Source: Rhodothermus sp. | GTDB taxonomy: Bacteria > Bacteroidota > Rhodothermia > Rhodothermales > Rhodothermaceae | Direction of reading: 5' to 3' | Assembly (NCBI GenBank): GCA_015487635.1 | Contig: WFPM01000177.1 | Span: 1-55,155, forward strand | DNA: 55,155 nucleotides | Part shown: piece by piece, positions 19,618 through 28,640 of the stretch | Layout of the letters: the number at the start of each line of letters is the position of its first letter | How positions within the stretch are numbered: position 1 is the stretch's first letter | Position numbers and translations under genes: made by a program | Notes under the pieces: model-generated | The model's input: only the letters and a program-made list of their open reading frames with translations | What the model was told of the DNA's origin: nothing | Databases searched by the model: none

Positions 19618-20859
19618 TCAGGCGAGCTGCTGCGCCTCGTCCCATACCACCCGGGCAAAGCGACGCTTGCCCACCTTGAGCACGAAGGGGGCCCGCTGCG
19701 CCAGGTCGATCTCCAGGTGCTCGTCGGTGACGCGCTCGCCATCGATCGAGACGGCCCCTTGTCGGATCAGCCGCCGGGCTTCGCTCTTGGACGGCGCCAG
19801 CGCGGCCTGCACAATCAGGTTGACCAGCGCGATGCGCGAGCCTTCGTCCGGCGTGGGACGGAACGGTTTCAGATCTTCGGGCGCCTCGCCCCGGATGATC
19901 GTACGCTCGAAGTGCTCCCGCGCTCGGTTGGCGGCCTCCGCGCCGTGGTACATGCGCACGATCGTCCAGGCCAGCTCGTGCTTGGCATTGCGCGGATCGC
20001 GCTCGGCAAATTCCTTTTTGGCCGGCAGTTCTTCGGTGGGAATGTCGGTGGCCAGCTCGAAGTAGCGGTAAATGAGATGGTCCGGGATCGAGAGCACCTT
20101 GCCGTACATTTCTTCGGGCGGCTCGGTGATCCCGATGTAGTTGCCCAGCGACTTCGACATCTTCTCGACGCCGTCGGTCCCCTCCAGAATCGGCATGAGC
20201 AGGCATATCTGGGGCTCCAGCCCGTAGGCCTGTTGAATGTCGCGTCCCACAAGCAGATTGAAGCGCTGGTCGGTGCCGCCCAGCTCCACGTCGGCCTGAA
20301 TTTCCACCGAGTCCATAGCCTGGGCCAGCGGGTACAGAAATTCGTGAATGCCGATTGGCTCGCCAGCCTTATAGCGCTTCTCGAAGTCGTCGCGCTCCAG
20401 CATGCGGGCCACCGTGTACTTGGCCGCCAGCTCGATCACGTCCCGGAAGGTCATCCTGCCGAGCCATTCCGAGTTGTAGCGGATGATCGTCCGCTCCGGA
20501 TCAAGAATTCTGGCGGTCTGCTCGAAGTAGGTGCGGCCGTTGGCCCGCGTTTCTTCGAGCGTCAGCGCCGGACGTGTCTTGGAGCGGCCGGTCGGGTCGC
20601 CGATCATCGCCGTGAAGTCGCCGATGATCAGCACGGCCTGATGGCCCAGGTCCTGAAACTGCCGCAGCTTACGCAGTACGACGGCATGGCCCAGGTGCAG
20701 GTCGGGCCGACTGGGATCGCAGCCCAGCTTGACGATCAGCGGCTTGCCGGTACGGTAGGAGCGCTCCAGCTTCTGGACAAGCTCCTCTTCCGGAATGATC
20801 TCGACAACGCCGCGGCGAATCTGCCGGAGCTGTTCTTCGACGGGTGGGAACGAGGGCAT
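19618..20859 (-). CDS. tyrS: Tyrosyl-tRNA synthetase
   Basis: 413 residues, class I synthetase. The HIGH-type motif is HLGH at 55-58 and the KMSKS motif is at 233-237; the tyrosine-binding region includes GGTDQRFNLL. The C-terminal 70 residues form an S4 RNA-binding domain (SEARRLIRQGAVSIDGERV). The HLGH form and KMSKSLGNYIG belong to the longer bacterial TyrRS subgroup. It lies 15 bp after smpB. Confidence 0.97.
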   Translation of the reverse strand: MPSFPPVEEQLRQIRRGVVEIIPEEELVQKLERSYRTGKPLIVKLGCDPSRPDLHLGHAVVLRKLRQFQDLGHQAVLIIGDFTAMIGDPTGRSKTRPALTLEETRANGRTYFEQTARILDPERTIIRYNSEWLGRMTFRDVIELAAKYTVARMLERDDFEKRYKAGEPIGIHEFLYPLAQAMDSVEIQADVELGGTDQRFNLLVGRDIQQAYGLEPQICLLMPILEGTDGVEKMSKSLGNYIGITEPPEEMYGKVLSIPDHLIYRYFELATDIPTEELPAKKEFAERDPRNAKHELAWTIVRMYHGAEAANRAREHFERTIIRGEAPEDLKPFRPTPDEGSRIALVNLIVQAALAPSKSEARRLIRQGAVSIDGERVTDEHLEIDLAQRAPFVLKVGKRRFARVVWDEAQQLA

Positions 20860-20874
20860 GGGACTTCCGAAGGT

Positions 20875-21348
20875 TTATCCTCGACGACTTTTGAGTACCC
20901 GTTCCAGGCGACGCCGGGCTTCCCGCTCGGCGATGTCGGCGCGGCGGTCGTAGAGTTTCTTACCCCGCGCCAGCCCGATTTCCACCTTGGCCCGGCCGTT
21001 TTTGAAGTAGATCTTCAAAGGGATGATCGTGTAACCTTTCTGCTGGGCGGCCTGCCCCCAGCGTTCGATCTCGCGTTTGTGCATGAGAAGTTTGCGGGAC
21101 CGGAGCGGATCGTGGTTGTCGTGCGCTCCGGTGTTCCGGTAGGGCGAGATGTGACAGTTCAGCAGGTACATCTCGCCGTTTTCGACGGTGCAGTAGGCAT
21201 CCTGCAGGTTGACCCGCCCCTCCCGGAGGGATTTCACTTCGGTACCCTTCAGCACCAGACCCGCCTCAAGCGTGTCCTCAATGTGGTATTCGTGGCGGGC
21301 CTTACGGTTGGTAGCGACGATCTTGATGTTGTCCGGCATACCGGGCAA
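20875..21348 (-). CDS. smpB: SsrA-binding protein SmpB
   Basis: 157 residues. N-terminal NIKIVATNRKARHEYHIEDT, LVLKGTEVKSLREGRVNLQD, HISPYRN and RKLLMHKREI are all SmpB hallmarks, and the basic tail (AEREARRRLERVLKSRRG) enters the ribosomal mRNA channel. It delivers tmRNA to stalled ribosomes. The first ATG (MPGMPDN) or the second (3 codons later) could be used. The tmRNA gene itself is not seen in the window. Confidence 0.95.
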   Translation of the reverse strand: MPGMPDNIKIVATNRKARHEYHIEDTLEAGLVLKGTEVKSLREGRVNLQDAYCTVENGEMYLLNCHISPYRNTGAHDNHDPLRSRKLLMHKREIERWGQAAQQKGYTIIPLKIYFKNGRAKVEIGLARGKKLYDRRADIAEREARRRLERVLKSRRG

Positions 21349-21356
21349 GGTCGGGT

Positions 21357-22196
21357 TCAGAGCAGGGGCACTTCGTCTTCGTCCTCCTCTTCGTCTTCCT
21401 CGTCCTCCGGGATCGTGTACAGGGGCAGGTCCGGGACTTCGTCGGTGATCTGGAAATAGAACAGGTATTCCCGGAATTCCGTCAGGCTGGCCATAACCAA
21501 GTCGTCAAAGCGCAGGCGGAGGTTTTCCAGGAAGTACTCGTGCAGCTCGGGTGTCATCTCACGGGTCTGGGCCCAGACTTCCCGCCGGGCTTCGGCGGCC
21601 TTCGCCAGACGCCGCAGCGTTTTGACCAGCAGCGGGTTGCCTTCGCCTTTACGCACGGCAAACAGGCCCCAGACCATCGGGTAGTTGGCCAGCTCGTACC
21701 ACTCTTGGCCCAAGTCGAGCGTCAGCGCACCGGTCTGCAGGGCGGGCACGTCGTTGCCGATCAGCAGGCAGGCATCCTCCTCGCCACCCAGCAGCTCGTC
21801 ACGCGTGGCACCCTCGTAGGCGACCGGCTGGGGCGTCTGGCTGTAGTGCTCCTGGAGTACCACCTGCGCGATGAACGCCTCCTGCGCGTAGCGCGGATCC
21901 AGCGCCAGTGAATTCACCTGCAAGAACCCCTGACGCAGCACGAGTCGCGCATAGGGATGCTTCCAGGACGAAAGCGCCACGGCCGGCAGCGCATCGACCT
22001 CATCGTTGTGCAGCAGCACGTCGAGCGTGGGCACCAGCGCCACCTCGACGTCACCCGCGAGCAGGCGTTCCAGCGCCTCCGGCGCCGGACAGCGCTCCAC
22101 TTCCAGCGCCACCGGCAACTGCACATTGCCCGCTGTCAGTCCCGAGACAAAAAACTCGGCCGGCAGTGTATCCCAGATCGCCAGTCGCACCATCAC
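21357..22196 (-). CDS. mqnA: MqnA/MqnD-family menaquinone (futalosine) protein with acidic tail
   Basis: 279 residues with the periplasmic-binding-like fold of the VitK2 biosynthesis family. Marks are VRLAIWDTLPAEFFVSGL, ALVPTLDVLL, ACLLIGNDVPALQTG and the LDLGQEWYELANYPMVWGLF segment typical of MqnA (chorismate dehydratase, first step of the futalosine route). MqnD is the alternative. The C-terminus adds an unusual acidic run (EDEEDEEEDEDEVPLL) absent from typical family members. It starts 38 bp beyond the rplS terminator and is followed 8 bp later by smpB. Confidence 0.75.
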   Translation of the reverse strand: MMVRLAIWDTLPAEFFVSGLTAGNVQLPVALEVERCPAPEALERLLAGDVEVALVPTLDVLLHNDEVDALPAVALSSWKHPYARLVLRQGFLQVNSLALDPRYAQEAFIAQVVLQEHYSQTPQPVAYEGATRDELLGGEEDACLLIGNDVPALQTGALTLDLGQEWYELANYPMVWGLFAVRKGEGNPLLVKTLRRLAKAAEARREVWAQTREMTPELHEYFLENLRLRFDDLVMASLTEFREYLFYFQITDEVPDLPLYTIPEDEEDEEEDEDEVPLL

Positions 22197-22233
22197 GCCC
22201 CCCCTTCATCAGAACGTTTGCGTTGATGCCAAC

Positions 22234-22265
22234 AAAAACCGCCGGCCCGGAACCCCGGTCGGCGG
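22234..22265 (-). terminator. Intrinsic terminator after rplS
   Basis: Read on the minus strand, CCGCCGACC pairs with the GGCCGGCGG arm and is followed by TTTTTGTT (the AAAAA at 22234-22238 on the plus strand). It ends the ffh/rpsP-rimM-trmD-rplS transcript before the mqnA-like gene. Confidence 0.7.
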
Positions 22266-22319
22266 TCCGATAGCTCGTCTGCCCGTTTAAACGCCGGCCA
22301 GGAGGCCGGGCTCCTGGTC

Positions 22320-22694
22320 TTATTCCAGACCTTCTCCGGGCGTGAAATAGCGCTTCTCCTTGATGCGGGCCGACTTGCCGGAGCGCTGGCGCAGGTAGTA
22401 GAGCTTGGCACGGCGCACATGTCCCCGACGCAGCACCTCGATTTTGGCAATCTTGGGCGAGTAGAGCGGAAAAATACGCTCCACGCCCACGCCGTTGGAG
22501 ACCTTCCGCACGGTGAAGGTCTTCCGGGCACCGCTGCCGCGAATCGAGATGACCACGCCCTTGAACTGCTGAATGCGCTCTTTGTCGCCTTCCACCACGC
22601 GCACGTGTACATTGACCGTATCGCCCGGACCGAACTCCGGGATGTCGTCCCGCAACTGCGTGGCCTCGACCAGGCGAATCAGTTCGTCCGACAT
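22320..22694 (-). CDS. rplS: 50S ribosomal protein L19
   Basis: 124 residues. [52 protein letters not shown] and [19 protein letters not shown] are the conserved L19 blocks that contact the 30S-50S interface. A short extra tail ([16 protein letters not shown]) follows. Last gene of the rpsP-rimM-trmD-rplS operon, 15 bp after trmD, and followed by a terminator. Confidence 0.97.
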   Translation of the reverse strand: MSDELIRLVEATQLRDDIPEFGPGDTVNVHVRVVEGDKERIQQFKGVVISIRGSGARKTFTVRKVSNGVGVERIFPLYSPKIAKIEVLRRGHVRRAKLYYLRQRSGKSARIKEKRYFTPGEGLE

Positions 22695-22709
22695 GATGAA
22701 TCCTCCGTT

Positions 22710-23429
22710 TTATTCGTCGTGGGTCGTTGACGGTTCATGCGCTTCGAGCAGATCCGGACGGCGCTGGCGCGTCTTCAGCAGGCGCTGCGCTTCTCGCCAG
22801 GCGGCGATCCGTTTGTGATCGCCCGAACGCAGCACCTCGGGGACAGCCATTCCCCGAAAGACGGCCGGCCGCGTGTAGACGGGCGCATCCAGCAGCCCGT
22901 CCTGGAACGAATCGGTCAGCGCCGACTCGGCATCGCCCAGCACGCCCGGGATCAGCCGCACAATGGCATCCACCACCACAAGGGCCGGCAGCTCTCCGCC
23001 GCTGAGCACGTAGTCGCCGATGGACAGTTCCATCGTAACCAGGGCGTCCCGCACCCGCTGATCGACGCCCTTGTAGTGGCCGGCCAGCAGCACCAGATGC
23101 TGGCAGAGCGACAACCGGTTGGCCAGTGCCTGGTTGAACACCTGGCCGTCGGGCGTCAGATAGATGACCTCGTCGATCTTGCGCCCCTCACGGGCCGCCT
23201 CTTCCTGGATGGCTTCGATACAGCGGAAGATGGGCTCCGGCTTGAGCACCATCCCCCCGCCCCCCCCGTAGGGATAGTCATCTATCTGCCGATGCCGGTC
23301 CGTGGTATAGTCGCGCAGGTCGTGCACACGAATGTCCACGAGCCCGCGCTCGCGCGCCCGCCGGATGATGCTGTACTCCAGCGGTCCCCGGACCAGATCG
23401 GGGAATGCCGTCACAATGTCAATGCGCAC
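22710..23429 (-). CDS. trmD: tRNA (guanine-37-N1) methyltransferase
   Basis: 239 residues, SPOUT-class methyltransferase with the trefoil-knot segments [41 protein letters not shown] and [19 protein letters not shown]. Modifies G37 next to the anticodon and prevents +1 frameshifting. Usual position between rimM and rplS. Confidence 0.97.
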   Translation of the reverse strand: MRIDIVTAFPDLVRGPLEYSIIRRARERGLVDIRVHDLRDYTTDRHRQIDDYPYGGGGGMVLKPEPIFRCIEAIQEEAAREGRKIDEVIYLTPDGQVFNQALANRLSLCQHLVLLAGHYKGVDQRVRDALVTMELSIGDYVLSGGELPALVVVDAIVRLIPGVLGDAESALTDSFQDGLLDAPVYTRPAVFRGMAVPEVLRSGDHKRIAAWREAQRLLKTRQRRPDLLEAHEPSTTHDE

Positions 23430-23456
23430 GGCTTATTGCTACGTTTTGGCCTCCCC

Positions 23457-23996
23457 TCAGTCCAGCAACCCTTCAATCGGGCGTATAACGAGCCGCCGGC
23501 CTTCAAGGTCCAGCTCCCGCACGAAGACCTCGACGTCCGGCACCATCGCATGCGGACGGCCCGGGCGCCCCACCACATAGATCAGGTGGGCGGGCATCTC
23601 CAGCACCTCGACGACGGTCCCGACGGGCTCGCCCGCTTCGGTCTCCACCCGCAGCCCCACCAGGTCATGCAGGAAGAATTCCCCTTCGGCCAGCGGAGGC
23701 AGGTCGGACTGCCGGGCGTAAACCCGCAGGCCCCGGAGCGCCTGCGCCGCATCGCGGTCGGTGACCTCGGCCACCTGCAGCAGCACGATAAGCCCGCGCC
23801 GCGTGGGCTGGTACTGCACGCGCTGCAGACGCACCGGACGGGCCGTCTCCGGCGACCGCCCGACGTAAATCGTCTCCAGCGTTTCAAAGCGCGTGGGATC
23901 GTCTGTTTCGGGGATCACCTTGAAGGCGCCTCGGACGCCATGTGCGCGGGCCACATAGCCCATCAGCAGCAGTTCGTCCGGATCAACCCGCTCCAT
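23457..23996 (-). CDS. rimM: Ribosome maturation factor RimM
   Basis: 179 residues. An N-terminal barrel (LLMGYVARAHGVRGAFKVIP) is followed by a C-terminal PRC-barrel domain (GEFFLHDLVGLRVETEAGE, MVPDVEVFVRELDLEGRRLV). It helps assemble the 30S head with S19. Placed between rpsP and trmD as in most bacteria. Confidence 0.95.
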   Translation of the reverse strand: MERVDPDELLLMGYVARAHGVRGAFKVIPETDDPTRFETLETIYVGRSPETARPVRLQRVQYQPTRRGLIVLLQVAEVTDRDAAQALRGLRVYARQSDLPPLAEGEFFLHDLVGLRVETEAGEPVGTVVEVLEMPAHLIYVVGRPGRPHAMVPDVEVFVRELDLEGRRLVIRPIEGLLD

Positions 23997-24034
23997 GGTG
24001 TTCCCCTGCCCCGACGATCGGTTCTACGGCGCGC

Positions 24035-24718
24035 TCAGGATGCCTTTTCTTCGTCGTCGCTCGCCGACTCCTCGGTGGCCGCTTCTGGCTCGGCGGGGGC
24101 TTCCGTTTCGGCGGCCGCTTCCGGGACGTCCGCTTCGGCTACCGCTTCCGTTTCGGCGGCCGCTTCCGGGACGTCCGCTTCGGCTACCGCTTCCGTCTCG
24201 GCAGCTTCGGCCTCAGCTTCAGCAGCTTCCGCCTCGGCCGCGGCCTGCTGCTCGGCCTCGGCGCGGGCTTTAGCCTCCGCCTCAGCCCGCTGCCGGGCCA
24301 GCTCCGCCTCCAGCTCGGCGGCCCGCCGCCGTTCCTCTTCCAGCGCCGCCTGCTTCAGTTGCGCCACGGTCGGCTTCGCCTTCTTCCGCAGCTTCTCATA
24401 CTGGCGGGCACGATGCTCGGCCACCGCCTGCTGAATCTCTTCCTCCGACTTGCCTTTGCGGCGCAGGTGCATGGCCAGCAGAATGCCCTCCCGCCGCAGA
24501 AGGCTGCGCACCGTCTCGGTCGGCTGGGCACCCCGCTCCAGCCAGTAGATTACCCGGTCGGCTTTCAGCTCGACCGTGGCCGGCTCGTGCAGTGGATAGT
24601 AGCGCCCGAGATCTTCGATAAAACGCCCATCCCGTGGCGACCGCGCATCGGCCGCCACAATGGCGTAAATCGGAAGATTTCTCCGACCCAGTCGACGCAA
24701 ACGTAGTCTGACCGCCAT
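24035..24718 (-). CDS. rpsP: 30S ribosomal protein S16 with long Ala/Glu-rich tail
   Basis: 227 residues against about 80-90 in most bacteria. Residues 1-82 are a normal S16 (VRLRLRRLGRRNLPIYAIVA, DGRFIEDLGRYYPLHEP, ARSLL-like VRSLLRREGILLAM). A Lys/Arg-rich stretch with KKAKPTVAQLK follows, then about 110 residues of Ala/Glu low complexity likely to be helical or disordered. The tail holds an exact 45-bp tandem duplication at 24101-24190 (15 residues, EAVAEADVPEAAAET type). Extended S16 tails occur in this phylum; their role is unknown. First gene of the rpsP-rimM-trmD-rplS operon, 50 bp after ffh. Confidence 0.95.
   Translation of the reverse strand: MAVRLRLRRLGRRNLPIYAIVAADARSPRDGRFIEDLGRYYPLHEPATVELKADRVIYWLERGAQPTETVRSLLRREGILLAMHLRRKGKSEEEIQQAVAEHRARQYEKLRKKAKPTVAQLKQAALEEERRRAAELEAELARQRAEAEAKARAEAEQQAAAEAEAAEAEAEAAETEAVAEADVPEAAAETEAVAEADVPEAAAETEAPAEPEAATEESASDDEEKAS
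24101..24190 (-). repeat. Exact 45-bp tandem repeat inside rpsP
   Basis: 24101-24145 and 24146-24190 are identical base for base. The unit is 15 codons, so copy-number change would keep the S16 frame. Confidence 0.9.
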
Positions 24719-24768
24719 AGGCCGTAATCGCTCCCTGGTTTGTTCAATGAGGTTATCCGGAACGTTGG

Positions 24769-26121
24769 TTACAGTCTACCGCCCAGCAACTGCCGCAGAT
24801 CGACCGCCCGGCCCTTGCCCATCAGCTTGGACATCGACTTCATCATCTTGCGCATCTCCTTGAACTGCCGGAGCAGTTGGTTCACGTCGCTCACCTCCAT
24901 GCCGCTGCCCCGGGCAATCCGACGACGCCGGCTCGCATCGATGATGTCCGGATTGCGCCGCTCTTCGGGCGTCATCGACAGGATCATCGCCTCGATGTGT
25001 TTGAAGGCGTCGTCGTCCACGTCCAGATCCTTGACGTAACGGCCCAGGCCGGGAATCATGCCGATGAGCTCGCGCAACGAGCCCATCTTTTTGATGCGCT
25101 GCAGTTGCTCGTAAAAATCCTCCAGGTTGAAATCGGCCGAGCGCAGCTTGCGGCGCAGCTTTTCGGCCTGACGGGCGTCGTACTGCTCCTGGGCACGCTC
25201 GACCAGCGAGATCACGTCGCCCATGCCCAGAATGCGCTGGGCCATGCGATCCGGATAGAACGGCGTGAGCGCGTCGAGCTTTTCGCCCGTCGAGGCGAAC
25301 TTGATCGGTTTGTTGACGACCGACCGAATCGAAAGCGCCGCGCCGCCGCGCGTGTCGCCGTCGAGCTTGGTGAGCACGACGCCGTCGAAGTCGAGCCGTT
25401 CGTTGAAGGCTTTGGCCGTGTTGACGGCGTCCTGGCCGGTCATGCTGTCGACCACAAACAGGATCTCGTGGGGCCGCACAGCCGCTTTGATCTGTTCGAC
25501 CTCCTGCATCATCGCTTCGTCGATGTGCAGGCGACCGGCCGTGTCGATGATCACGATGTCGCGGGCCGTGCGACGCGCCTCCTGTACCGCCTCACGGGCA
25601 ACCCGCACGGCATCCTGCACCACCTGCCCGTTCTCTTCGAGGGCGTAGACGGGCACGTTGATCGAAGCGGCCAGCGTCTTGAGCTGCTCGACGGCAGCCG
25701 GACGGTACACGTCAGCGGCCGCCAGCAGCGGCGCCCGGCCTTTCTTTTTGAAGTAAAGCGCCAGCTTGGCGCAGAACGTGGTCTTACCCGATCCCTGCAG
25801 CCCGGCCACCAGAATCACCGTGGGCGGCGTCGGACTCAAATTGATATCGACCTGCTCCGAGCCCAGCAGCCGCACCAGCTCGTCGTAGACGATCTTGACG
25901 AGCTGCTGACCCGGCGAAACCGAGCTCAGCACCTTCGTCCCGAGCGCCTTTTCCTTGACGCGCTCGGTGAACTCCCGCGCCACCTGGTAGTTGACGTCCG
26001 CCTCGAGCAAGGCGCGCCGGATCTCCCGCATCGTCCCGGCAATGTTCAGCTCGGTGATGCGTCCCTGCCCCGAGACGGACTTCAGGGCGGCTTCTAATTT
26101 TTCAGTAAGGCTTTCAAACAT
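24769..26121 (-). CDS. ffh: Signal recognition particle protein Ffh
   Basis: 450 residues. The N domain is followed by the GTPase G domain ([47 protein letters not shown]), and the Met-rich M domain at the C-terminus ([34 protein letters not shown]) binds the signal peptide and 4.5S RNA. Targets membrane and exported proteins to FtsY. It lies directly upstream of rpsP, a common arrangement. A TTGTATTTCG promoter-like box lies 50 bp before its start. The 4.5S RNA gene is not seen here. Confidence 0.97.
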   Translation of the reverse strand: MFESLTEKLEAALKSVSGQGRITELNIAGTMREIRRALLEADVNYQVAREFTERVKEKALGTKVLSSVSPGQQLVKIVYDELVRLLGSEQVDINLSPTPPTVILVAGLQGSGKTTFCAKLALYFKKKGRAPLLAAADVYRPAAVEQLKTLAASINVPVYALEENGQVVQDAVRVAREAVQEARRTARDIVIIDTAGRLHIDEAMMQEVEQIKAAVRPHEILFVVDSMTGQDAVNTAKAFNERLDFDGVVLTKLDGDTRGGAALSIRSVVNKPIKFASTGEKLDALTPFYPDRMAQRILGMGDVISLVERAQEQYDARQAEKLRRKLRSADFNLEDFYEQLQRIKKMGSLRELIGMIPGLGRYVKDLDVDDDAFKHIEAMILSMTPEERRNPDIIDASRRRRIARGSGMEVSDVNQLLRQFKEMRKMMKSMSKLMGKGRAVDLRQLLGGRL

Positions 26122-26170
26122 AGCCAGATCTCGCCTGCTTACAGAAGCGAGAAGATAGGGTTTTCACGAT

Positions 26171-26180
26171 CGAAATACAA
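26171..26180 (-). promoter_or_regulatory. Promoter-like box upstream of ffh
   Basis: On the minus strand TTGTATTTCG, close to the GTTGTAtnTTTG boxes at 3097 and 15129, about 50 bp before the ffh ATG. Likely drives ffh and the ribosomal operon behind it. Confidence 0.4.
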
Positions 26181-26234
26181 CGCGCAAGCAGCAGGCAGGA
26201 TCACGTCGGTTGCTCCAGAACCGGTATTCACCGG

Positions 26235-26618
26235 TTATTCCGCCGGATTTTCACGGGCCCGCAGCAAGTCGAGTGTTTCGACGGCATGACGCAGGTGCGG
26301 AATCACGATGGACCCGCCCACAATCAGTGCCACGTTCATGGCGTCCAGCAACTCTTCGTCCGAAAAGCCCAGCCGCACGCAGTTAATCAGATGGTAGTCG
26401 ATGCAGTCGTTGCAGCGCAGCACCATGGAAGCGACCAGCCCGAGCAATTCCTTCGTCTTTCGATCCAGCGCCCCATCGTGGTAAGCCGTTTCGTCCAGAT
26501 GAAAGAAGCGCTTGATGCCCAGGTGGTCGGCGTCCAGGATGCGCCGGTTCATGCGCGTCCGGTAGGCCTCGAACGCGGCCAGTCGATCTTCGGGAACCCC
26601 GTGCTTTTCTTTTTCCAT
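26235..26618 (-). CDS. AhpD-like carboxymuconolactone decarboxylase-family protein
   Basis: 127 residues. The AhpD-type redox motif CNDCIDYH (CxxCxxxH) lies in the middle and is followed by GFSDEELLDAMNVALIVGGS and HLRHAVETLDLL, typical of the small CMD family. Members act as peroxidase adaptors or gamma-carboxymuconolactone decarboxylases; with the CxxC pair intact a thiol-redox role is more likely. It diverges from the folate gene at 26656 across a 37-bp gap. Confidence 0.85.
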   Translation of the reverse strand: MEKEKHGVPEDRLAAFEAYRTRMNRRILDADHLGIKRFFHLDETAYHDGALDRKTKELLGLVASMVLRCNDCIDYHLINCVRLGFSDEELLDAMNVALIVGGSIVIPHLRHAVETLDLLRARENPAE

Positions 26619-26655
26619 AAGTTTATCTTGCCTTTAGCAACCAGATGGCACGCTC

Positions 26656-27246
26656 ATGTCGCTCGATACCCTGCCGGTACAGATTAAAGAAACGCTCCGC
26701 AGGCAATTTCGGGCGTTCCGGACAAGCCTGAGCGAGGAGGCGCACCGAAAACGGAGCCGGGCGATCGTGCACCGCCTTCAGGGACTACCCGAGTTGGGTA
26801 AAGCCCGCTCCGTGTTGCTCTACTGGCCGCTGCTGGAGCGCCGCGAGATCGACCTGCGCCCCCTGGCCGACTGGCTCCGGCGGCAGGGTAAACTGGTAGC
26901 CCTACCGGTCGTAGCCGGTACGGATCCGCCGAAGCTCGAAGCCCGGCGGTTCGACGATCCCTCGCAACTGGAGCGTGGTCCCTGGGGCCTGCAAGAACCC
27001 CGCACCGCCCCGCTCGTTCCGCCCGAAACGATTGACGTGGTACTTGTACCGGCGCTGGGCGTCGGACGCAACGGCTACCGAATTGGCTACGGCAAAGGCT
27101 ATTACGACACATTTCTACGTGGGCTTTCGGCCTGTACGATCTGCCCGGTGTATCGGGAATGCCTCGTCGATGTGGTGCCGCCCGAGCCGCACGACGTGCC
27201 CGTGCAGATCGTGGTGACGGAACAGGAAGTGATTCGGCGATCGTAA
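26656..27246 (+). CDS. 5-formyltetrahydrofolate cyclo-ligase
   Basis: 196 residues of the YgfA/MTHFS family: LRRQFRAFRTSLSEEAHRKR, VLLYWPLLERREIDLRPL, DVVLVPALGVGRNGYRIGYG with the ATP-binding GKGYYDTFL, and a C-terminal CPVYRECLVDVVPPEPHDVP. Converts 5-formyl-THF to 5,10-methenyl-THF with ATP. The ATG at 26656 follows a TTATCTTG sequence that may be a promoter shared with the divergent AhpD-like gene. Confidence 0.92.
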   Translation: MSLDTLPVQIKETLRRQFRAFRTSLSEEAHRKRSRAIVHRLQGLPELGKARSVLLYWPLLERREIDLRPLADWLRRQGKLVALPVVAGTDPPKLEARRFDDPSQLERGPWGLQEPRTAPLVPPETIDVVLVPALGVGRNGYRIGYGKGYYDTFLRGLSACTICPVYRECLVDVVPPEPHDVPVQIVVTEQEVIRRS

Positions 27247-27309
27247 CTTATCGCCGCCCCATGCGTAAGTCGCAGAGAAAGCAGACCCGCAGCATCTGAC
27301 CATACCGAG

Positions 27310-28038
27310 ATGGCCACGCGCACGCGCTCCTACCCGACGCACCTGGAAGCCGAAGAGGCCGAAGCGCTGGAGTTGGAACAGCTCTCCGATGCCGAGCTGG
27401 AGCAATTGCTGTTCGGCGACGAAGGGAGCAGCACGCGTCGGGATCCGGTGTGGAACCTGCCCACGGTGGCCGGACTGGCCATGCTGCTGGTGGGCGTGGT
27501 GTACGTACTGCAGCAGTTGGGACTCTGGAGCGGCGTGGACGTGAGCACGCTGGTGGGTTTTCTGCCCTGGGTGGCTGCGCTGCTGATCATCCTGCTGGGC
27601 CTGGGTGTGCTTTCCTGGCGGCCGCGCCGGCGCCCCCGTCGCCGCAAAAAGGCAAAGCCCCGGCAGCAAAAGTCGCTGGATGAGCTGTTCGATCAGCCCC
27701 GGAAGGTTTTCGAAGAGCTGCGCACCACGTTTTCCTCGGGCAAAACCACGACGTCTCCGTCGACGGCCGAAGCAACCGCAGATGCACCGGCCCCGACAAA
27801 GCCCAAACGGCTGGTCAAGTCGCGCGACCGGATGCTGGCGGGCGTCTGCGGCGGCATTGCCGAATACCTCGGCTGGGATCCCACCCTGGTCCGGGCGCTT
27901 TTCGTGCTGGGTGCGATCTTTTCCAGCGGCTTCCCCTTCATCATCGTGTATTTGATCCTGGCCTGGATCATGCCCGAGCCGGACCAGCTTGAAAAATCGA
28001 AGGACGACGGGCCACGCATTACCATTTTGCCGGAGTGA
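27310..28038 (+). CDS. PspC-domain membrane protein
   Basis: 242 residues. An acidic cytoplasmic N-terminus (EAEEAEALELEQLSDAELEQ) is followed by two membrane segments (residues about 55-71 and 83-100), a very basic stretch (PRRRPRRRKKAKPRQQ), a variable linker, and a C-terminal PspC domain from about 175 (KSRDRMLAGVCGGIAEYLGW) with its hydrophobic segment FPFIIVYLILAWIMPEP. PspC proteins sense or respond to envelope stress. No other psp genes are adjacent. Confidence 0.85.
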   Translation: MATRTRSYPTHLEAEEAEALELEQLSDAELEQLLFGDEGSSTRRDPVWNLPTVAGLAMLLVGVVYVLQQLGLWSGVDVSTLVGFLPWVAALLIILLGLGVLSWRPRRRPRRRKKAKPRQQKSLDELFDQPRKVFEELRTTFSSGKTTTSPSTAEATADAPAPTKPKRLVKSRDRMLAGVCGGIAEYLGWDPTLVRALFVLGAIFSSGFPFIIVYLILAWIMPEPDQLEKSKDDGPRITILPE

Positions 28039-28153
28039 ACCGATCGGGCTGAAACTTTCGAACGTGCTGTGGCGTGTACCGTGTTGCTTCGGGCAGCCGC
28101 TGCAATCCATGGAAGCTTCAACAAGAACGGCTTGCCCGGACGTTTTTTCTGGT

Positions 28154-28162
28154 TATAGTTTG
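28154..28162 (+). promoter_or_regulatory. Promoter-like box before tRNA-Asp
   Basis: TATAGTTTG, one base longer than the TAnnTTTG consensus, 13 bp before the mature tRNA 5' end. Confidence 0.4.
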
Positions 28163-28175
28163 CAGTGTTCCACGC

Positions 28176-28249
<74 letters not shown>

Positions 28250-28250
28250 C

Positions 28251-28640
28251 TTTTTTCTTTTCAAAAACACCTGTTTTTCAAGGATTTGCGACAAAAGAAG
28301 GCGCCCCAGGTAAAGGTTCAGGTAAAGGTAGCAGGCGCCGAAGGGACCCCTTCTCTTTCCCTTGTCCAAACGCAACGCTCCTAAACCAAATACCCTTCGT
28401 ATATCCTCAGCACGGCTTGCTAAAACGAAACGATAAAGCCCAATCCCACCCCAAATTTCGCGCGGTGCTTATCCGCCCCAACCCGAGCTTGCTATAACAA
28501 GCCCATATCCCCCTGCAATGCCCCTGAAATGCGCCATTCTGTCCGGCTTTCTACTTGCGATAATATCGTTTATCACTCCTGCATGGGGACGATAGGGGCG
28601 GTTCCGACCGGCTCGCTCCCTGCAGAAAAAGCGCGCGCTG
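28251..28640. other. Non-coding left end of the element
   Basis: No credible gene. It begins with TTTTTTCTTTTC, which would end tRNA-Asp transcription. It also holds two tandem 12-mers with AGGTAAAGGT (28308-28330) lying between GGCGCC boxes, GCTTGCTA at 28415 and 28487, and the palindrome GCTTG-n6-CAAGC at 28487-28502. These look like integrase and excisionase binding sites. Confidence 0.5.
28308..28330 (+). repeat. Left arm-type tandem repeat (2 x 12 bp)
   Basis: CAGGTAAAGGTT followed directly by CAGGTAAAGGTA. The same 10-base core AGGTAAAGGT is repeated, with the same 12-bp period, at 33453-33474 by the other attachment site. Confidence 0.75.

Noticed and set aside
19501-21459. 652-codon plus-strand open frame
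   Set aside because: Antisense to tyrS and smpB; no domain and composition of a shadow frame.
24101-24190. Possible CRISPR-like repeat
   Set aside because: Two adjacent 45-bp copies with no spacers, inside an open frame; a coding tandem repeat.
22737-24434. 565-codon plus-strand open frame ending in Ser/Ala repeats
   Set aside because: Antisense to trmD, rimM and rpsP; the repeats mirror the S16 tail.
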